A stretch of 64,000 nt of DNA from Bradyrhizobium jicamae. Its GTDB lineage: Bacteria; Pseudomonadota; Alphaproteobacteria; Rhizobiales; Xanthobacteraceae. Below the pieces are notes generated by a model. It saw nothing but the letters and a program-made list of their open reading frames with translations. It had not been told where the DNA came from and did no database searches. Positions 53,096 to 62,409 of this stretch are shown here, piece by piece (the first letter of the stretch is position 1; each line of letters opens with the position of its first letter). Made by a program: the position numbers and the translations under genes. Location of the stretch: assembly GCF_018130695.1 (NCBI RefSeq), contig NZ_JAFCJX010000020.1:106102-170101 (forward strand). Direction: 5' to 3'.

Positions 53096-53662
53096 TCACA
53101 TCGGCCGGACTTCCTGCACGTCGGGCACGAAGTGCCGGAGCAGGTTCTGGATGCCGTGCTGCAGGGTCGCGGTCGATGACGGGCAGCCGGCGCAGGAGCC
53201 CTTCATGTTGAGATAGACGATGCCGTCCTTGAAGCCGCGGAAGGTGATGTCGCCGCCGTCATTGGCGACTGCGGGGCGCACGCGGGTCTCGATCAGATCC
53301 TTGATCTGCTCGACGGTCTCGGCGTCTTCCTCGTTGAAGAACTCGGCTTCCTCGTCGCTTGCGTCATCGCTGCCAACAGTGCCGTCGGCGAGCAGCGGCG
53401 CGCCGGACATGTAGTGCTCCATGATGGCGCCGAGGATCGCGGGCTTGAGGTGCTGCCAGTCGCCGTCCGCCTTGGTGACGGTGATGAAGTCGGAGCCGTA
53501 GAACACGCCGGTGACGCCTGGCACGGCGAACAGCCGTTCGGCGAGCGGGGAGCGTGACGCGGTCTCGGCGTTGAATTCCATGGGACCGCTCTCGAGCACC
53601 ATGCGGCCCGGAATGAATTTCAGGGTGGCGGGATTGGGGGTGGCTTCGGTCTGAATGAACAT
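53096..53662 (-). CDS. NfuA-type Fe-S cluster carrier (Nfu_N + NifU C-terminal)
   Basis: The product is 188 aa from the ATG at 53662 (MFIQTEATPNPATLKFIPGR). The N-terminal Nfu_N domain occupies about residues 1-90. An acidic linker (DDASDEEAEFFNEEDAETVE) follows. The C-terminal NifU-like domain has the cluster-binding NMKGSCAGCPSSTATLQHGI (CxxC). It carries 4Fe-4S or 2Fe-2S clusters to target enzymes; MiaB is one plausible client in the window. It is alone on the minus strand. Confidence 0.95.
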   Translation of the reverse strand: MFIQTEATPNPATLKFIPGRMVLESGPMEFNAETASRSPLAERLFAVPGVTGVFYGSDFITVTKADGDWQHLKPAILGAIMEHYMSGAPLLADGTVGSDDASDEEAEFFNEEDAETVEQIKDLIETRVRPAVANDGGDITFRGFKDGIVYLNMKGSCAGCPSSTATLQHGIQNLLRHFVPDVQEVRPM

Positions 53663-53709
53663 TTGCTGTCTCCGGCGTCGCCGGTTCAAGGCCGGCGCGT
53701 TGGTTCCTT

Positions 53710-53766
53710 ATAGCGTTTTCGAGCGAAGTGGGTACCGGTTCGCGTGAGGAAAACGCGTCAAATCAG
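53710..53766. repeat. Repeat family B, copy 3
   Basis: TATAGCGTTTTCGAGCGAAG...CGCGTGAGGAAAACGCGTCAA is almost identical to the copy at 5051. It lies upstream of the nfuA start, in the gap to the universal stress gene. Confidence 0.88.
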
Positions 53767-53841
53767 GGAGTCAGATGGCGATCCAAATAGCACCGATCAA
53801 GGCGCAGGCCGGTAGTTCCAGGGATGCATCAATGGGTTAGC

Positions 53842-54336
53842 TCAGGACAGGGCGTCGACTTCCGCATCCGTCAGGCCGCCCGGGACGATGGTGACGGGGA
53901 TCGGGAACGCGCCCATGGTCTTGGCCATGTTCGTGATGATCGGCCCTGGGCCCTCGGCGCCGGGATTGGCCGCCAGCACCAGCATGGCGATGTCGACGTC
54001 CTCGTCGATCGCCTCGAGGATCTGCTCGGTCGGATTGCCCTCGCGAATCACCCGCTCCGGCGTGATCGCGGCGATGCCATTGGCGCGGCCGGCGGCGCGG
54101 TCGAGCGCCTCATTGGCGGCCTCCTCGGCCTCCGCGCGCATGATGTCGGCGACCCCCAGCCATTGCTGGTTCTGGTCCTCGGTCTCGATCACCCGCAGCA
54201 TCACCACCCCGCCACCGACCCGGATCGCCCAGCGGGCGGCATAATAGACGGCGCGGTCCCATTCGGCGGTGTCGTCAACGATGACAAGACATTTCGGCTT
54301 GTGGCCGGTCTCGTAGCTGCGTCGCTGGGTGGTCAT
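53842..54336 (-). CDS. Universal stress protein family
   Basis: The product is 164 aa. KCLVIVDDTAEWDRAVYYAA opens the Usp alpha/beta fold. DVDIAMLVLAANPGAEGPGP corresponds to the region of the ATP-binding loop, but the full G-x2-G-x9-G-S/T is not clear. The C-terminus IPVTIVPGGLTDAEVDALS ends the fold. It is probably a single-domain Usp of the non-ATP-binding type. A family A repeat lies upstream. Confidence 0.85.
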   Translation of the reverse strand: MTTQRRSYETGHKPKCLVIVDDTAEWDRAVYYAARWAIRVGGGVVMLRVIETEDQNQQWLGVADIMRAEAEEAANEALDRAAGRANGIAAITPERVIREGNPTEQILEAIDEDVDIAMLVLAANPGAEGPGPIITNMAKTMGAFPIPVTIVPGGLTDAEVDALS

Positions 54337-54359
54337 GCATGTCCCGGTGCTGAACCAAA

Positions 54360-54432
54360 GGCATGATCCGGACCCGAAGGGCCGCGCTAGCGCAAAGTGT
54401 GCAGCGGCTTTCCGAAAGGATCATGCCCAAAA
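54360..54432. repeat. Repeat family A, copy 6 (longer central insert)
   Basis: GGCATGATCCGGACCCGAAG...GCTTTCCGAAAGGATCATGCCC has the usual arms with about 20 extra central bases. It is followed at 54450 by a second small hairpin, CTCCCTCTCCG...GGAGAGGGAG. Confidence 0.75.
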
Positions 54433-54500
54433 CGGTCGCATGCTGCCACACTCCCTCTCCGTTGGGGAGAGGGAGCAACCGTTCCTGTTTTAAACGGCCG

Positions 54501-55553
54501 TCAGCGCTGGCGGATCAGGCCGAGGATGTCCTTGGTCGCGCGCATGGTCTCGTCGGCGATCACGCGGGCGCGGTTGGCGCCCTCGTTCAGGATCGAATCG
54601 ACATGGCCGGGGTCGGCGACCAGCCGCTTCATCTCGCCCGCGATCGGCGCCAGCTTCGCAACGCACACATCGACCAGCGCGTTCTTGAAGCTGGAGAACT
54701 GACCGCCGCCGAAATCCTGCAGCACGGCCTGCTTGGTGACGCCGGCCAGCGCCGCGTAGATGCCGACCAGATTGTCGGCCTCGGGACGCGGCTCCAGGCC
54801 CTTTTCTTCAGTCGGCAGCGGCTCCGGATCGGTCTTCGCCTTGCGGATCTTCTGCGCGATGGTGTCGGCGTCGTCGGTCAGGTTGATGCGCGAATTGTCC
54901 GAGGCGTCCGACTTCGACATCTTCTTGGTGCCGTCGCGCAGGCTCATCACCCGCGTCGCCGGCCCCGTGATCAAGGGTTCCGGCAGCGGGAAGTAGATGC
55001 CTTCGTTGTGGCCGTGGCTGCGAATGGAGTCGCCGAAGTCATTGTTGAACTTCTGCGCGATGTCGCGGGACAGCTCCAGATGCTGCTTCTGGTCCTCGCC
55101 GACCGGCACATGGGTGGCGCGGTAGACCAGAATGTCGGCCGCCATCAGGACCGGATAGTCGTACAGACCGACCGACGCGTTCTCGCGATCCTTGCCCGCC
55201 TTCTCCTTGAACTGGGTCATGCGGTTCAGCCAGCCGACCCGCGCCACGCAGTTGAACAGCCAGGCGAGCTCGGCATGGCCGGTGACCTGGCTCTGGTTGA
55301 ACACGATGTGCTTCTTCGGATCGATGCCGGCGGCGATGAAGGCCGCGGTGACCTCGCGGGTGTTGCGGGTCAGTTCCGCCGGGCCGCCCCAGACGTCGAT
55401 GCCTTGTGTGAGCGCATGCAGGTCGACGACGCAATAGATGCAGTTATGCGTCTCCTGCAGCTTCACGAAATTGACGATCGCGCCGAGGTAGTTGCCGAGA
55501 TGCAGATTGCCGGTCGGCTGAACGCCCGAGAAAACCCGTTCAACGATGGCCAT
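54501..55553 (-). CDS. trpS: Tryptophanyl-tRNA synthetase
   Basis: The product is 350 aa from the ATG at 55553 (MAIVERVFSGVQPTGNLHLG). HLGN is the HIGH-like motif and KKMSKSDASDNSR holds KMSKS. The 24-residue longer frame enters the gap to murJ. It charges tRNA-Trp. It lies 68 bp downstream of murJ on the same strand. Confidence 0.97.
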   Translation of the reverse strand: MAIVERVFSGVQPTGNLHLGNYLGAIVNFVKLQETHNCIYCVVDLHALTQGIDVWGGPAELTRNTREVTAAFIAAGIDPKKHIVFNQSQVTGHAELAWLFNCVARVGWLNRMTQFKEKAGKDRENASVGLYDYPVLMAADILVYRATHVPVGEDQKQHLELSRDIAQKFNNDFGDSIRSHGHNEGIYFPLPEPLITGPATRVMSLRDGTKKMSKSDASDNSRINLTDDADTIAQKIRKAKTDPEPLPTEEKGLEPRPEADNLVGIYAALAGVTKQAVLQDFGGGQFSSFKNALVDVCVAKLAPIAGEMKRLVADPGHVDSILNEGANRARVIADETMRATKDILGLIRQR

Positions 55554-55621
55554 GGTTGAGCTTCCCAAAGAATATGCAGATGTGGCCGCGTCGTTTGCCA
55601 CGCGGGGGCCGTGGTGGCAAG

Positions 55622-57154
55622 TCAAGCCCGCTTTTGCCGGATCACGTTAACGGCTTCGCGCCAGCCGATGACGCCGAAAAGCTGCAAAAACAGGCCGTAA
55701 ACGGCCACGCCGGCCGCGATCAGGATGAACAGGCCGGCAGCCTCGACGACACCGTGGCCGCCCGTGGGCAGGGTCCGTGCCGCGAACCAGAGTGCGGCGC
55801 TCATGGCAAGGCCAGCGGCCAGGATGCGCGGCAGCCGCCGACGCGCCTCGGCGTCGATCGAGAAGCCGAACGTCGTCGCGCCCCTGCGGATCAGCGACAG
55901 CGCATTGCTCCAGGCGCCGAGCGCCAGCGCCGCCGCGATGCCGTTCGGCCCGAAGAGGTGACCGAGCACGAAGGCCAGCGCGATCGTGATCACGATCGCC
56001 TGCAGCGTCGCGAAGAGGGGCGCCATCATATCCTCGCGGGCGAAGAAGGCCGGCGACAGCGCCTTCACCAGCACATGGGCCGGCAGAGCCAGCGTCAGCC
56101 AGGCCAGTGCCTGCGCGGTGGCCGCGGTGTCGCCGGCTGTAAATGCGCCGTGCTCGAACAGCAGCCGCACGATCGGTTCGCTCAGCACGCTCAATCCGAG
56201 CGCTGCCGGCAAGCCGAGTCCGACTGCGAGTTCGAGCCCGCGCGATTCGGCATGAGCGATCGCCGCATGGTCATCGCTTTGCACGGCGCGGGTCATCTCG
56301 GGGATCAGCACCGTGCCCATCGCGACGCCGACGATGCCGAGCGGCAGCTCCAGCAGGCGGTTGGCAAAATAGAGCCACGACACCGCCGACGGCGAGGTCG
56401 ATGCGATCACGGCGCCCGCGACCATCAGCCATTGCGGCCCGTTGCTGGCGATCATGCCGGGGACGGCGCGGCCGAAGAAGCCGCCCATCTCGCGATCGAA
56501 GGCAACGCGCAGGGGTCTTGCGACATCGCCCCCGCGCAGCGCCAGCATCGACAATTGTACGAAGCCGGCGATGCCGATCGCCGCCGCGACGATCGGCGCA
56601 GCCTGGGTTGCGTCCATGCGCCACACCAGCAACGCCGCCATCACGATGATCAGCGTGATGTTGAACAGCAGCGGCGAGAACGCCGTCAGCGCGAAACGAT
56701 GCTGAGCATTCAAAAGCCCCATCATCACCGTGACCGGGCCGGCGAAGGCGAGGAACGGCAGCATCAGCCGCGCGTCGTTGACCGCCAGTTGCAGCGTGTC
56801 GCGGCCAACGAAGCCGGGCGCGACGACCGACATCACCAGCGGCATCAGCAGGCCGAGCAGCAGCGCGGCCGCGATCACGGCGGCGCTGACGGTGCCGAGC
56901 ACGCGCCCGGCGAACGCGCTCGCCGCCGGCATGCCGCCGGCATCGCGCACCTTCATCCAGGCCGGCACCAGCGCCGCATTCAGCCCGCCCTCGGCCAGCA
57001 GCCGCCGCGCCACATTGACCAGCTGAAACGCCGCCAGAAATGCGTCCGCCACCGGTCCCGCGCCGAGCAGCGCCGCGATCATGGAATCGCGGGCGAAGCC
57101 CAGCAGGCGCGAGGCCAGTGTTCCCGAAGAGACTGTGAGGAAGGAGCGGATCAT
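55622..57154 (-). CDS. murJ: MurJ, lipid II flippase
   Basis: The product is 510 aa from the ATG at 57154 with AAGGAG-type sequence upstream. The N-terminus MIRSFLTVSSGTLASRLLGF and FLAAFQLVNVARRLLAEGGL are MurJ/MVF signatures. About fourteen hydrophobic segments follow. It flips lipid II for peptidoglycan synthesis. The in-frame extension to 57580 lies over the adenosine-kinase gene and its leader and is rejected. Confidence 0.96.
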   Translation of the reverse strand: MIRSFLTVSSGTLASRLLGFARDSMIAALLGAGPVADAFLAAFQLVNVARRLLAEGGLNAALVPAWMKVRDAGGMPAASAFAGRVLGTVSAAVIAAALLLGLLMPLVMSVVAPGFVGRDTLQLAVNDARLMLPFLAFAGPVTVMMGLLNAQHRFALTAFSPLLFNITLIIVMAALLVWRMDATQAAPIVAAAIGIAGFVQLSMLALRGGDVARPLRVAFDREMGGFFGRAVPGMIASNGPQWLMVAGAVIASTSPSAVSWLYFANRLLELPLGIVGVAMGTVLIPEMTRAVQSDDHAAIAHAESRGLELAVGLGLPAALGLSVLSEPIVRLLFEHGAFTAGDTAATAQALAWLTLALPAHVLVKALSPAFFAREDMMAPLFATLQAIVITIALAFVLGHLFGPNGIAAALALGAWSNALSLIRRGATTFGFSIDAEARRRLPRILAAGLAMSAALWFAARTLPTGGHGVVEAAGLFILIAAGVAVYGLFLQLFGVIGWREAVNVIRQKRA

Positions 57155-57220
57155 GACGATTCTATAGCAGTCGCCCGGCTTGCTGGCACAGGTGCGAACG
57201 TGATAGGCCGCAGCCTTCTT

Positions 57221-57272
57221 AGGCATGATCCGGAAAAGTGGGCACCGGTTTTTCGACAAGATCATGCTCAAA
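57221..57272. repeat. Repeat family A, copy 7
   Basis: AGGCATGATCCGGAAAAGTG...GGTTTTTCGACAAGATCATGCTC lies in the divergent gap between murJ and the PfkB kinase gene, where the promoters of both should be. Confidence 0.86.
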
Positions 57273-57298
57273 TAGTTGCCGTAAACAGGGCAGGTCTG

Positions 57299-58300
57299 AT
57301 GGCTGACGCAAAATATGACGTTCTCGGGATCGGCAACGCGATCTTCGACGTGCTGGTCACGACGGACGAGAAATTCCTGGCCGATCACGGCATGGCCAAA
57401 GGCGGCATGGCGCTGATCGACGAGGTCCGCGCGGCATCGATCTACCGCGATATGGGTCCTGCCACCGAAATGTCCGGCGGCTCCGGCGCCAACACCATCG
57501 TCGGTCTCGCCAGCTTTGGCGCGCGCACCGCGTTCGTCGGCAAGGTCAAGGACGACCAGATCGGCAAGCTCTATGCCCACGACATTCGCGCCGCGGGCGT
57601 TGCCTTCGACACCCGGCCGTCGACCGGCGGTCCCGCCACCGGCTGCTGCTACGTCCTGGTGACGCCGGACGCCGAGCGCACCATGAACACCTATCTAGGC
57701 GCCGCGCAGGATCTCACGCCCGACGACATCGATCCGGCGCAGATATCGGCGGCCAGCATCATCTATCTCGAGGGCTATCTCTGGGACCCGAAGAATGCCA
57801 AGGACGCCTTCGTGAAGGCGGCGACGATCGCGCATGGTGCCGGCCGCCAGGTCGCGCTGACCTTGTCCGACGCGTTCTGCGTCGATCGCTATCGCGACGA
57901 GTTCCTTGACCTGATGCGCAAGGGCACCGTCGACCTGATCTTCGCCAACGAATCCGAACTGCACTCGCTTTATCAGACTTCGGATTTCGAGACCGCGCTG
58001 AAGCAGCTGCGTCAGGACACCAAGCTCGGCGTCGTCACCCGCAGCGAAAAGGGCTGCGTGGTCGCCTCGAAGGACGGCGTCGTCGCGGTACCGGCCTCGC
58101 CGATCGACAAGCTCGTCGACACGACAGGCGCAGGCGATCTCTTCGCGGCCGGCTTCCTGTTCGGCCTGGTCCGCAACGCCGGTTATGAGAATGCCGGCCG
58201 TCTCGGCGCACTCGCCGCGGCCGAGGTGATCCAGCACATTGGTGCACGCCCGCAAGTGTCGCTGAAGGAGCTGGCGAAGCAGAAGGGGCTGCCGGTTTAA
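57299..58300 (+). CDS. PfkB-family sugar/nucleoside kinase (adenosine kinase-like)
   Basis: The product is 333 aa from the ATG at 57299. GSGANTIVGLASFGARTAFV is the family's first signature. KLVDTTGAGDLFAAGFLFGL is the second, with the catalytic Asp. The N-terminus KYDVLGIGNAIFDVLVTTDE fits the adenosine/ribokinase group. Phosphorylation of adenosine is the usual annotation in Bradyrhizobium. The substrate is not proven by sequence. It stands alone on the plus strand. Confidence 0.88.
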   Translation: MADAKYDVLGIGNAIFDVLVTTDEKFLADHGMAKGGMALIDEVRAASIYRDMGPATEMSGGSGANTIVGLASFGARTAFVGKVKDDQIGKLYAHDIRAAGVAFDTRPSTGGPATGCCYVLVTPDAERTMNTYLGAAQDLTPDDIDPAQISAASIIYLEGYLWDPKNAKDAFVKAATIAHGAGRQVALTLSDAFCVDRYRDEFLDLMRKGTVDLIFANESELHSLYQTSDFETALKQLRQDTKLGVVTRSEKGCVVASKDGVVAVPASPIDKLVDTTGAGDLFAAGFLFGLVRNAGYENAGRLGALAAAEVIQHIGARPQVSLKELAKQKGLPV

Positions 58301-58317
58301 GGCTGGATCTCACCAAC

Positions 58318-58405
58318 CGTCATGGCCGGGCTTGTCCCGGCCATCCACGTCTTTCTTGGAGAGACCGAAGACGTGGATGCCCGGGACAAGCCCGGGCATG
58401 ACGAT
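58318..58405. repeat. Inverted repeat of the CGTCATGGCCGGGCTTGTCC type
   Basis: CGTCATGGCCGGGCTTGTCC and GGACAAGCCCGGGCATGACG enclose CATCCACGTCTT and AAGACGTGGATG. It separates the convergent kinase and acyl-CoA synthetase genes and could be a bidirectional terminator. Confidence 0.87.
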
Positions 58406-58409
58406 GTTT

Positions 58410-60104
58410 TCAAGCCGTCTTCGCCGCCTTCAGCCCCAGCCGCGCCTCCACCGCATCCCGCATCACGAACTTCTGGATCTTACCCGTCACCGTCATCGGG
58501 AATTCCTCGACGAATTCGACGTAGCGCGGGATCTTGTTGTGGGCGATCTGGCCCTGGCAGAAGGCGCGCACCTCGTCCGCCGTCAGCGTCTCGCCGGCGC
58601 GGACGCGGACCCAGGCGCAGAGCTCCTCGCCATAGCGCTCGTCAGCGACACCAAAGATCTGCACGTCCTGGATTTTTGGATGACGATAGAGGAATTCCTC
58701 GATTTCTCTCGGATAGAGGTTCTCGCCGCCGCGGATCACCATGTCCTTGATGCGGCCGACGATGTTGCAATAGCCGGCGTCGTCGATGACGGCGAGATCG
58801 CCGGTGTGCATCCAGCCATTGGCGTCGAGCACGTCTGATGTTTTCTCCTTCTCGTCCCAATAGCCGAGCATGATGCTGTAGCCGCGGGTGCAGAGCTCGC
58901 CGCGTTGGCCGCGCGGCACGATCTTGCCGTCGAGATCGACGACCTTCACCTCGACATGCGGATGGATGCGCCCGACGGTGGAGACGCGCCGCTCCAGCGG
59001 ATCGTCGGTCGCGCTCTGGAAGCTGACCGGGCTGGTCTCGGTCATGCCATAGGCGATCGTCACCTCGCCCATGTTCATCTCGGTGTTGACGCGCTTCATC
59101 ACCTCGATCGGGCAGGGCGCGCCGGCCATGATGCCGGTGCGCAGCGATTTCAGGTTGAAGCGCGCAAACTCGGGATGATCGAGCTCGGCAATGAACATGG
59201 TCGGCACGCCATACAGCGTGGTGCATTTCTCCTGCTCGATGGTTTTCAGCGTGGTCAGCGGATCAAAGCCTTCGCCGGGATAGACCATGGTGGCGCCGAG
59301 CGTGACCGAGGCGAGGTTGCCCATCACCATGCCGAAGCAGTGATAGAGCGGCACCGGGATGCAGATGCGGTCCAGCTCGGTCAGTCGCATCGCACGGCCG
59401 ACGAAATAGCCGTTGTTGAGGATGTTGTGATGAGTCAGCGTCACGCCCTTCGGCGAGCCCGTGGTGCCGCTGGTGAACTGGATGTTGACGGCATCATCGA
59501 ATTGCAGGCTCTCGGCGAGCGCGGTGAGTTGCTCGCGATGCCGCGCGTTGCCCATGCCGGCGACACTGTCGAACGGGATCGTGCCCGCTGCGGCCGGTCC
59601 GCCGATCTGGATCACGGCGCGCAGCTGCGGCAGCTTGCTGGCGCGCAGGCGGCCGGGCTCGGCGCTCGCAAGCTCCGGCAGCAGCGTGTTCAGCATCTCC
59701 ATGTAGTTGGAGGTCTTGAACGCGGTCGCGGTCACGATCGCCGCGCAGCCGACCTTGCCCAGAGCGAATTCGAGCTCGCTCAGGCGATAGGCTGGATTGA
59801 TGGTGACGAGGATCAGCCCCGCCTTGGCCGCGGCGAATTGCGTCAGTGTCCATTCCGGGCGGTTCAGCGACCAGATGCCGATCCGCTCGCCGCGCTGCAG
59901 GCCGAGCGCGAGAAAGCCCGCCGCAAGCGCATCGACGCGCTTGGCGAACTCGTTCCAGGTCCAGCGCACATTGTGGCTCGGCGACACCAGCGCGTCGCGC
60001 TCGCCCCAACGCTGACGCGCCAGATCAAGGCTGCGGCCGATGGTTTCGCCCAGCAGCGGCGTGTCGGAAATGCCGCAAACGTAACTTGCCGCGGTGTTGG
60101 CCAA
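58410..60104 (-). CDS. AMP-binding acyl-CoA synthetase
   Basis: The product is 564 aa from a TTG at 60104, set by GGGAGGACGAC directly upstream; the in-frame sequence beyond it is a repeat-like GC segment. P-loop-like FTSGTTGSPKGVTLTHHN, the hinge region GYWDEKEKTSDVLDANGWMH and GRIKDMVIRGGENLYPREIE identify an ANL-family ligase. The closing KIQKFVMRDAVEAR contains the catalytic Lys. It activates a fatty or aromatic acid to the CoA thioester. The chain length is unknown. Confidence 0.93.
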   Translation of the reverse strand: MANTAASYVCGISDTPLLGETIGRSLDLARQRWGERDALVSPSHNVRWTWNEFAKRVDALAAGFLALGLQRGERIGIWSLNRPEWTLTQFAAAKAGLILVTINPAYRLSELEFALGKVGCAAIVTATAFKTSNYMEMLNTLLPELASAEPGRLRASKLPQLRAVIQIGGPAAAGTIPFDSVAGMGNARHREQLTALAESLQFDDAVNIQFTSGTTGSPKGVTLTHHNILNNGYFVGRAMRLTELDRICIPVPLYHCFGMVMGNLASVTLGATMVYPGEGFDPLTTLKTIEQEKCTTLYGVPTMFIAELDHPEFARFNLKSLRTGIMAGAPCPIEVMKRVNTEMNMGEVTIAYGMTETSPVSFQSATDDPLERRVSTVGRIHPHVEVKVVDLDGKIVPRGQRGELCTRGYSIMLGYWDEKEKTSDVLDANGWMHTGDLAVIDDAGYCNIVGRIKDMVIRGGENLYPREIEEFLYRHPKIQDVQIFGVADERYGEELCAWVRVRAGETLTADEVRAFCQGQIAHNKIPRYVEFVEEFPMTVTGKIQKFVMRDAVEARLGLKAAKTA

Positions 60105-60210
60105 GTCGTCCTCCCTCGGATTTTCTGCGATCTTAGTTCGTTGGCCGATGAGGAACAGGCCCGACTTAGGGAGGATCGAGGCGGGTATTCCTGCGGCGCC
60201 GCGAACTCGC

Positions 60211-60360
60211 TTCGCCTCTCCCCGCGTGCGGGGAGAGGCCGGAATTTTCGCGAAGCGCAAATTCCGGGTGAGGGGGGCTCTCCGCGCACTCCGATGCATC
60301 GAACTCGCGGAGGCGGCCCCTCACCCTGACCCTCTCCCCGTAAGAACGGGGAGAGGGGAA
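60211..60360. repeat. Compound inverted repeat (CTCTCCCCGCGTGCGGGGAG / CCCTCACCC type)
   Basis: CCTCTCCCCGCGTGCGGGGAGAGG and CCCTCTCCCCGTAAGAACGGGGAGAGGG (60327-60357) are strong hairpins. Between them lie GAATTTTCGCGAAGCGCAAATTC and CCCCTCACCCTGACC. They fill the gap between the acyl-CoA synthetase start and the serine hydrolase stop. Confidence 0.85.
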
Positions 60361-60383
60361 ACTTCGACATTCGCTTGACGACC

Positions 60384-61577
60384 TTACGCCGCCTTCTGTC
60401 CGCTGCCGGCATCCAGCCCGGCATAGACGCCGCGCTCGAAGCCCGCAAAGGCTTCCAGACACTTAGGATCCACGAACGGCAACAGCTGCATCAGGATCAC
60501 GCCGGCGACATCGCGTGCCGGGTCGATCCAGAAATAGGTGTTGGCAAGGCCTGCCCAGGCCAGGCTGCCGGCGCTGCGGCCTTCCGCCGTCTTGGCGGTG
60601 TTGATCATGAAGGACAGGCCCCACTTCTTGACGATGTCGGGATAGAGATCGACATCGTGGGTGTACATGGGGGCCATCGTCGGCATCTTGCCCATGCTGA
60701 GATCGCCGATGTGGTTCTGGCTCATCAGCGCCACCGTCTCGGGCTTCAGCAACTGGTTGCCGTTGCCTTTGCCCTTGTTCAGGATCATCTGGCAGAACTT
60801 GATGTAGTCGGCCGCCGTGCCGTAGAGGCCGCCGCCACCCATGTGGAATTCCGGATTCTGCTCGAGCTCGAACGGAATCGGCGCCAGCGCGCCGCCCTCA
60901 CCGCGCGCATGCATGCCGACCAGCCGCTTGCGCATGTCGTCGGTGATCTTGAAGCCGGTGTCGCTCATGCCGAGCGGTGTGAACATGTGGTCACGCAAAT
61001 AGACATCGAGCTTCTTGCCGCTCGCGGCTTCCACCGCCTTGCCGACGAAATCGATGTTGATGCCATATTCCCAGCGTGTGCCGGGATCGGTCATGATTGG
61101 CCCCTTCAGCGCGGCGTTCGCGCAGCTGAAGATGTTCGGGAGGCCGGTCTTCTCCTGATATTTCCCCATGTCGCCGTTCCACACGTCGTAGCAATAGCCC
61201 GCGGTGTGGGTCATGAGGTGGCGCAGCGTGATCGGCTTCTTCGCCGGTCGCAGCTTCGGCTCGCCCTTGGCGTCGAAACCTTCGAGCACCTGCGGCGAGG
61301 CGAGATCCGGCAGCACTTTGCCAATGGGCTCGTCGAGCGACAGCTTGCCCTGCTCGACCAACTGCATGCCCGCCGCACACGTTACCGCCTTGGTCATCGA
61401 GGCGATCCAGAACACGCTGTCCGCAGTCATGGGATCGTCCTCGCCGAGGTCGCGCTTGCCGAACGCGCCCTGGTAGATCACCTCCTTGCCCGTTGCCGCG
61501 ACCGCGACAACACCGGGAATCTCCTTCGCTTCGCTTTTGGAACGCAGAACCTGGTCGATCTGAGCCTTGCTTTGCAT
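60384..61577 (-). CDS. Serine hydrolase of the class C beta-lactamase / DD-peptidase fold
   Basis: The product is 397 aa from the ATG at 61577 after GGAGG. The catalytic SxxK is in FWIASMTKAVTCAAGM. The YxN-like motif appears as WEYGINID. It has no signal peptide, so a cytosolic esterase-like role is more likely than penicillin binding. Similar proteins in Bradyrhizobium are annotated as esterases or beta-lactamases. The substrate is unknown. Confidence 0.9.
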   Translation of the reverse strand: MQSKAQIDQVLRSKSEAKEIPGVVAVAATGKEVIYQGAFGKRDLGEDDPMTADSVFWIASMTKAVTCAAGMQLVEQGKLSLDEPIGKVLPDLASPQVLEGFDAKGEPKLRPAKKPITLRHLMTHTAGYCYDVWNGDMGKYQEKTGLPNIFSCANAALKGPIMTDPGTRWEYGINIDFVGKAVEAASGKKLDVYLRDHMFTPLGMSDTGFKITDDMRKRLVGMHARGEGGALAPIPFELEQNPEFHMGGGGLYGTAADYIKFCQMILNKGKGNGNQLLKPETVALMSQNHIGDLSMGKMPTMAPMYTHDVDLYPDIVKKWGLSFMINTAKTAEGRSAGSLAWAGLANTYFWIDPARDVAGVILMQLLPFVDPKCLEAFAGFERGVYAGLDAGSGQKAA

Positions 61578-61909
61578 AGGGGTCGCCTCCGCTGGGTTAT
61601 TGTTATGGAGTGCGTTGATCATCCTCCCGCTTTAGGGCCCTCGCAAGGACGAGGGTGGTGGCCAGGATGTCGCGATCGCGTGATGAATTGCGCCGTGCGG
61701 CGACACCGATCTGCAACACCTGCGCAGATTATGCAGGGGAATCAGGGAAGGCGCGGTGACCGACTCAGACATCCACGGTAACGTGATGTCCACGGTAATT
61801 TCAGCGTGTGAATTTCTGCAGTAACACTTTCAGATTCCAGCATGAATGGCGCTGCTGGACTGGACGATTTGAAGCAAAAGCAAGACTTTTTGGGTTGCGG
61901 GGACTGGCA
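61578..61909. other. 332-bp divergent intergenic region with a 10-bp direct repeat
   Basis: TCCACGGTAA occurs at 61772-61781 and 61789-61798, 17 bp apart, about 110 bp upstream of the plus-strand gene at 61910. This spacing could be a regulator site. I see no gene in this gap. Confidence 0.45.
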
Positions 61910-62230
61910 ATGATCTCGACCTGGAGTGAATGGAAGCGTTATCCGCGGCCCGGACGCGGCGAGAATATCGAGGCGCCGATCAGCCCCGGCCTCTACGAAG
62001 TCCGTTTTGCCGGCACGGGTGCGTTGCACTCCTTCGAGGCCGTCGACAATGTGGCGCAGGCGCTCGCCTCGCTGCAGACCGCGCCAAAATCCTGGTTCGG
62101 CCGCCGCGACACGACGAAGCAGCCCGATCTCGAATACCGGACCTGCGCGACGTCATCCAAGGCTGATGCCAAGGCCGCCGCCGAGCGCATGGTCGGCCGC
62201 CGCGAGACCTATATGAGCGGGACGGCCTGA
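61910..62230 (+). CDS. Small cytosolic protein of unknown function
   Basis: The product is 106 aa from the ATG at 61910 (GGGGACTGGCA upstream). It has no signal peptide. ISPGLYEVRFAGTGALHSFE looks like a beta-rich segment, and ADAKAAAERMVGRRETYMSG ends the protein with helix and basic residues. I do not recognise a family. It lies 180 bp upstream of gabD on the same strand but is separated from it by a GTCCTGGACGACAGG-like dyad. Confidence 0.65.
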   Translation: MISTWSEWKRYPRPGRGENIEAPISPGLYEVRFAGTGALHSFEAVDNVAQALASLQTAPKSWFGRRDTTKQPDLEYRTCATSSKADAKAAAERMVGRRETYMSGTA

Positions 62231-62409
62231 CGTGATCGTCCCGGTTTCGTCCTCCCAGTTTCGTCCCCCCGTTTCGTCCTGGACGACAGGGAAATGACAG
62301 GAATAACCCTCGATATTGCCTAGGGCAGGGTTGCGTCAGCGGCCGTGCATTGCGGCGGGCTTCAGCCTATATAGACCGCAATTACCCCAGAAATTCGAGG
62401 AGTAACGCC

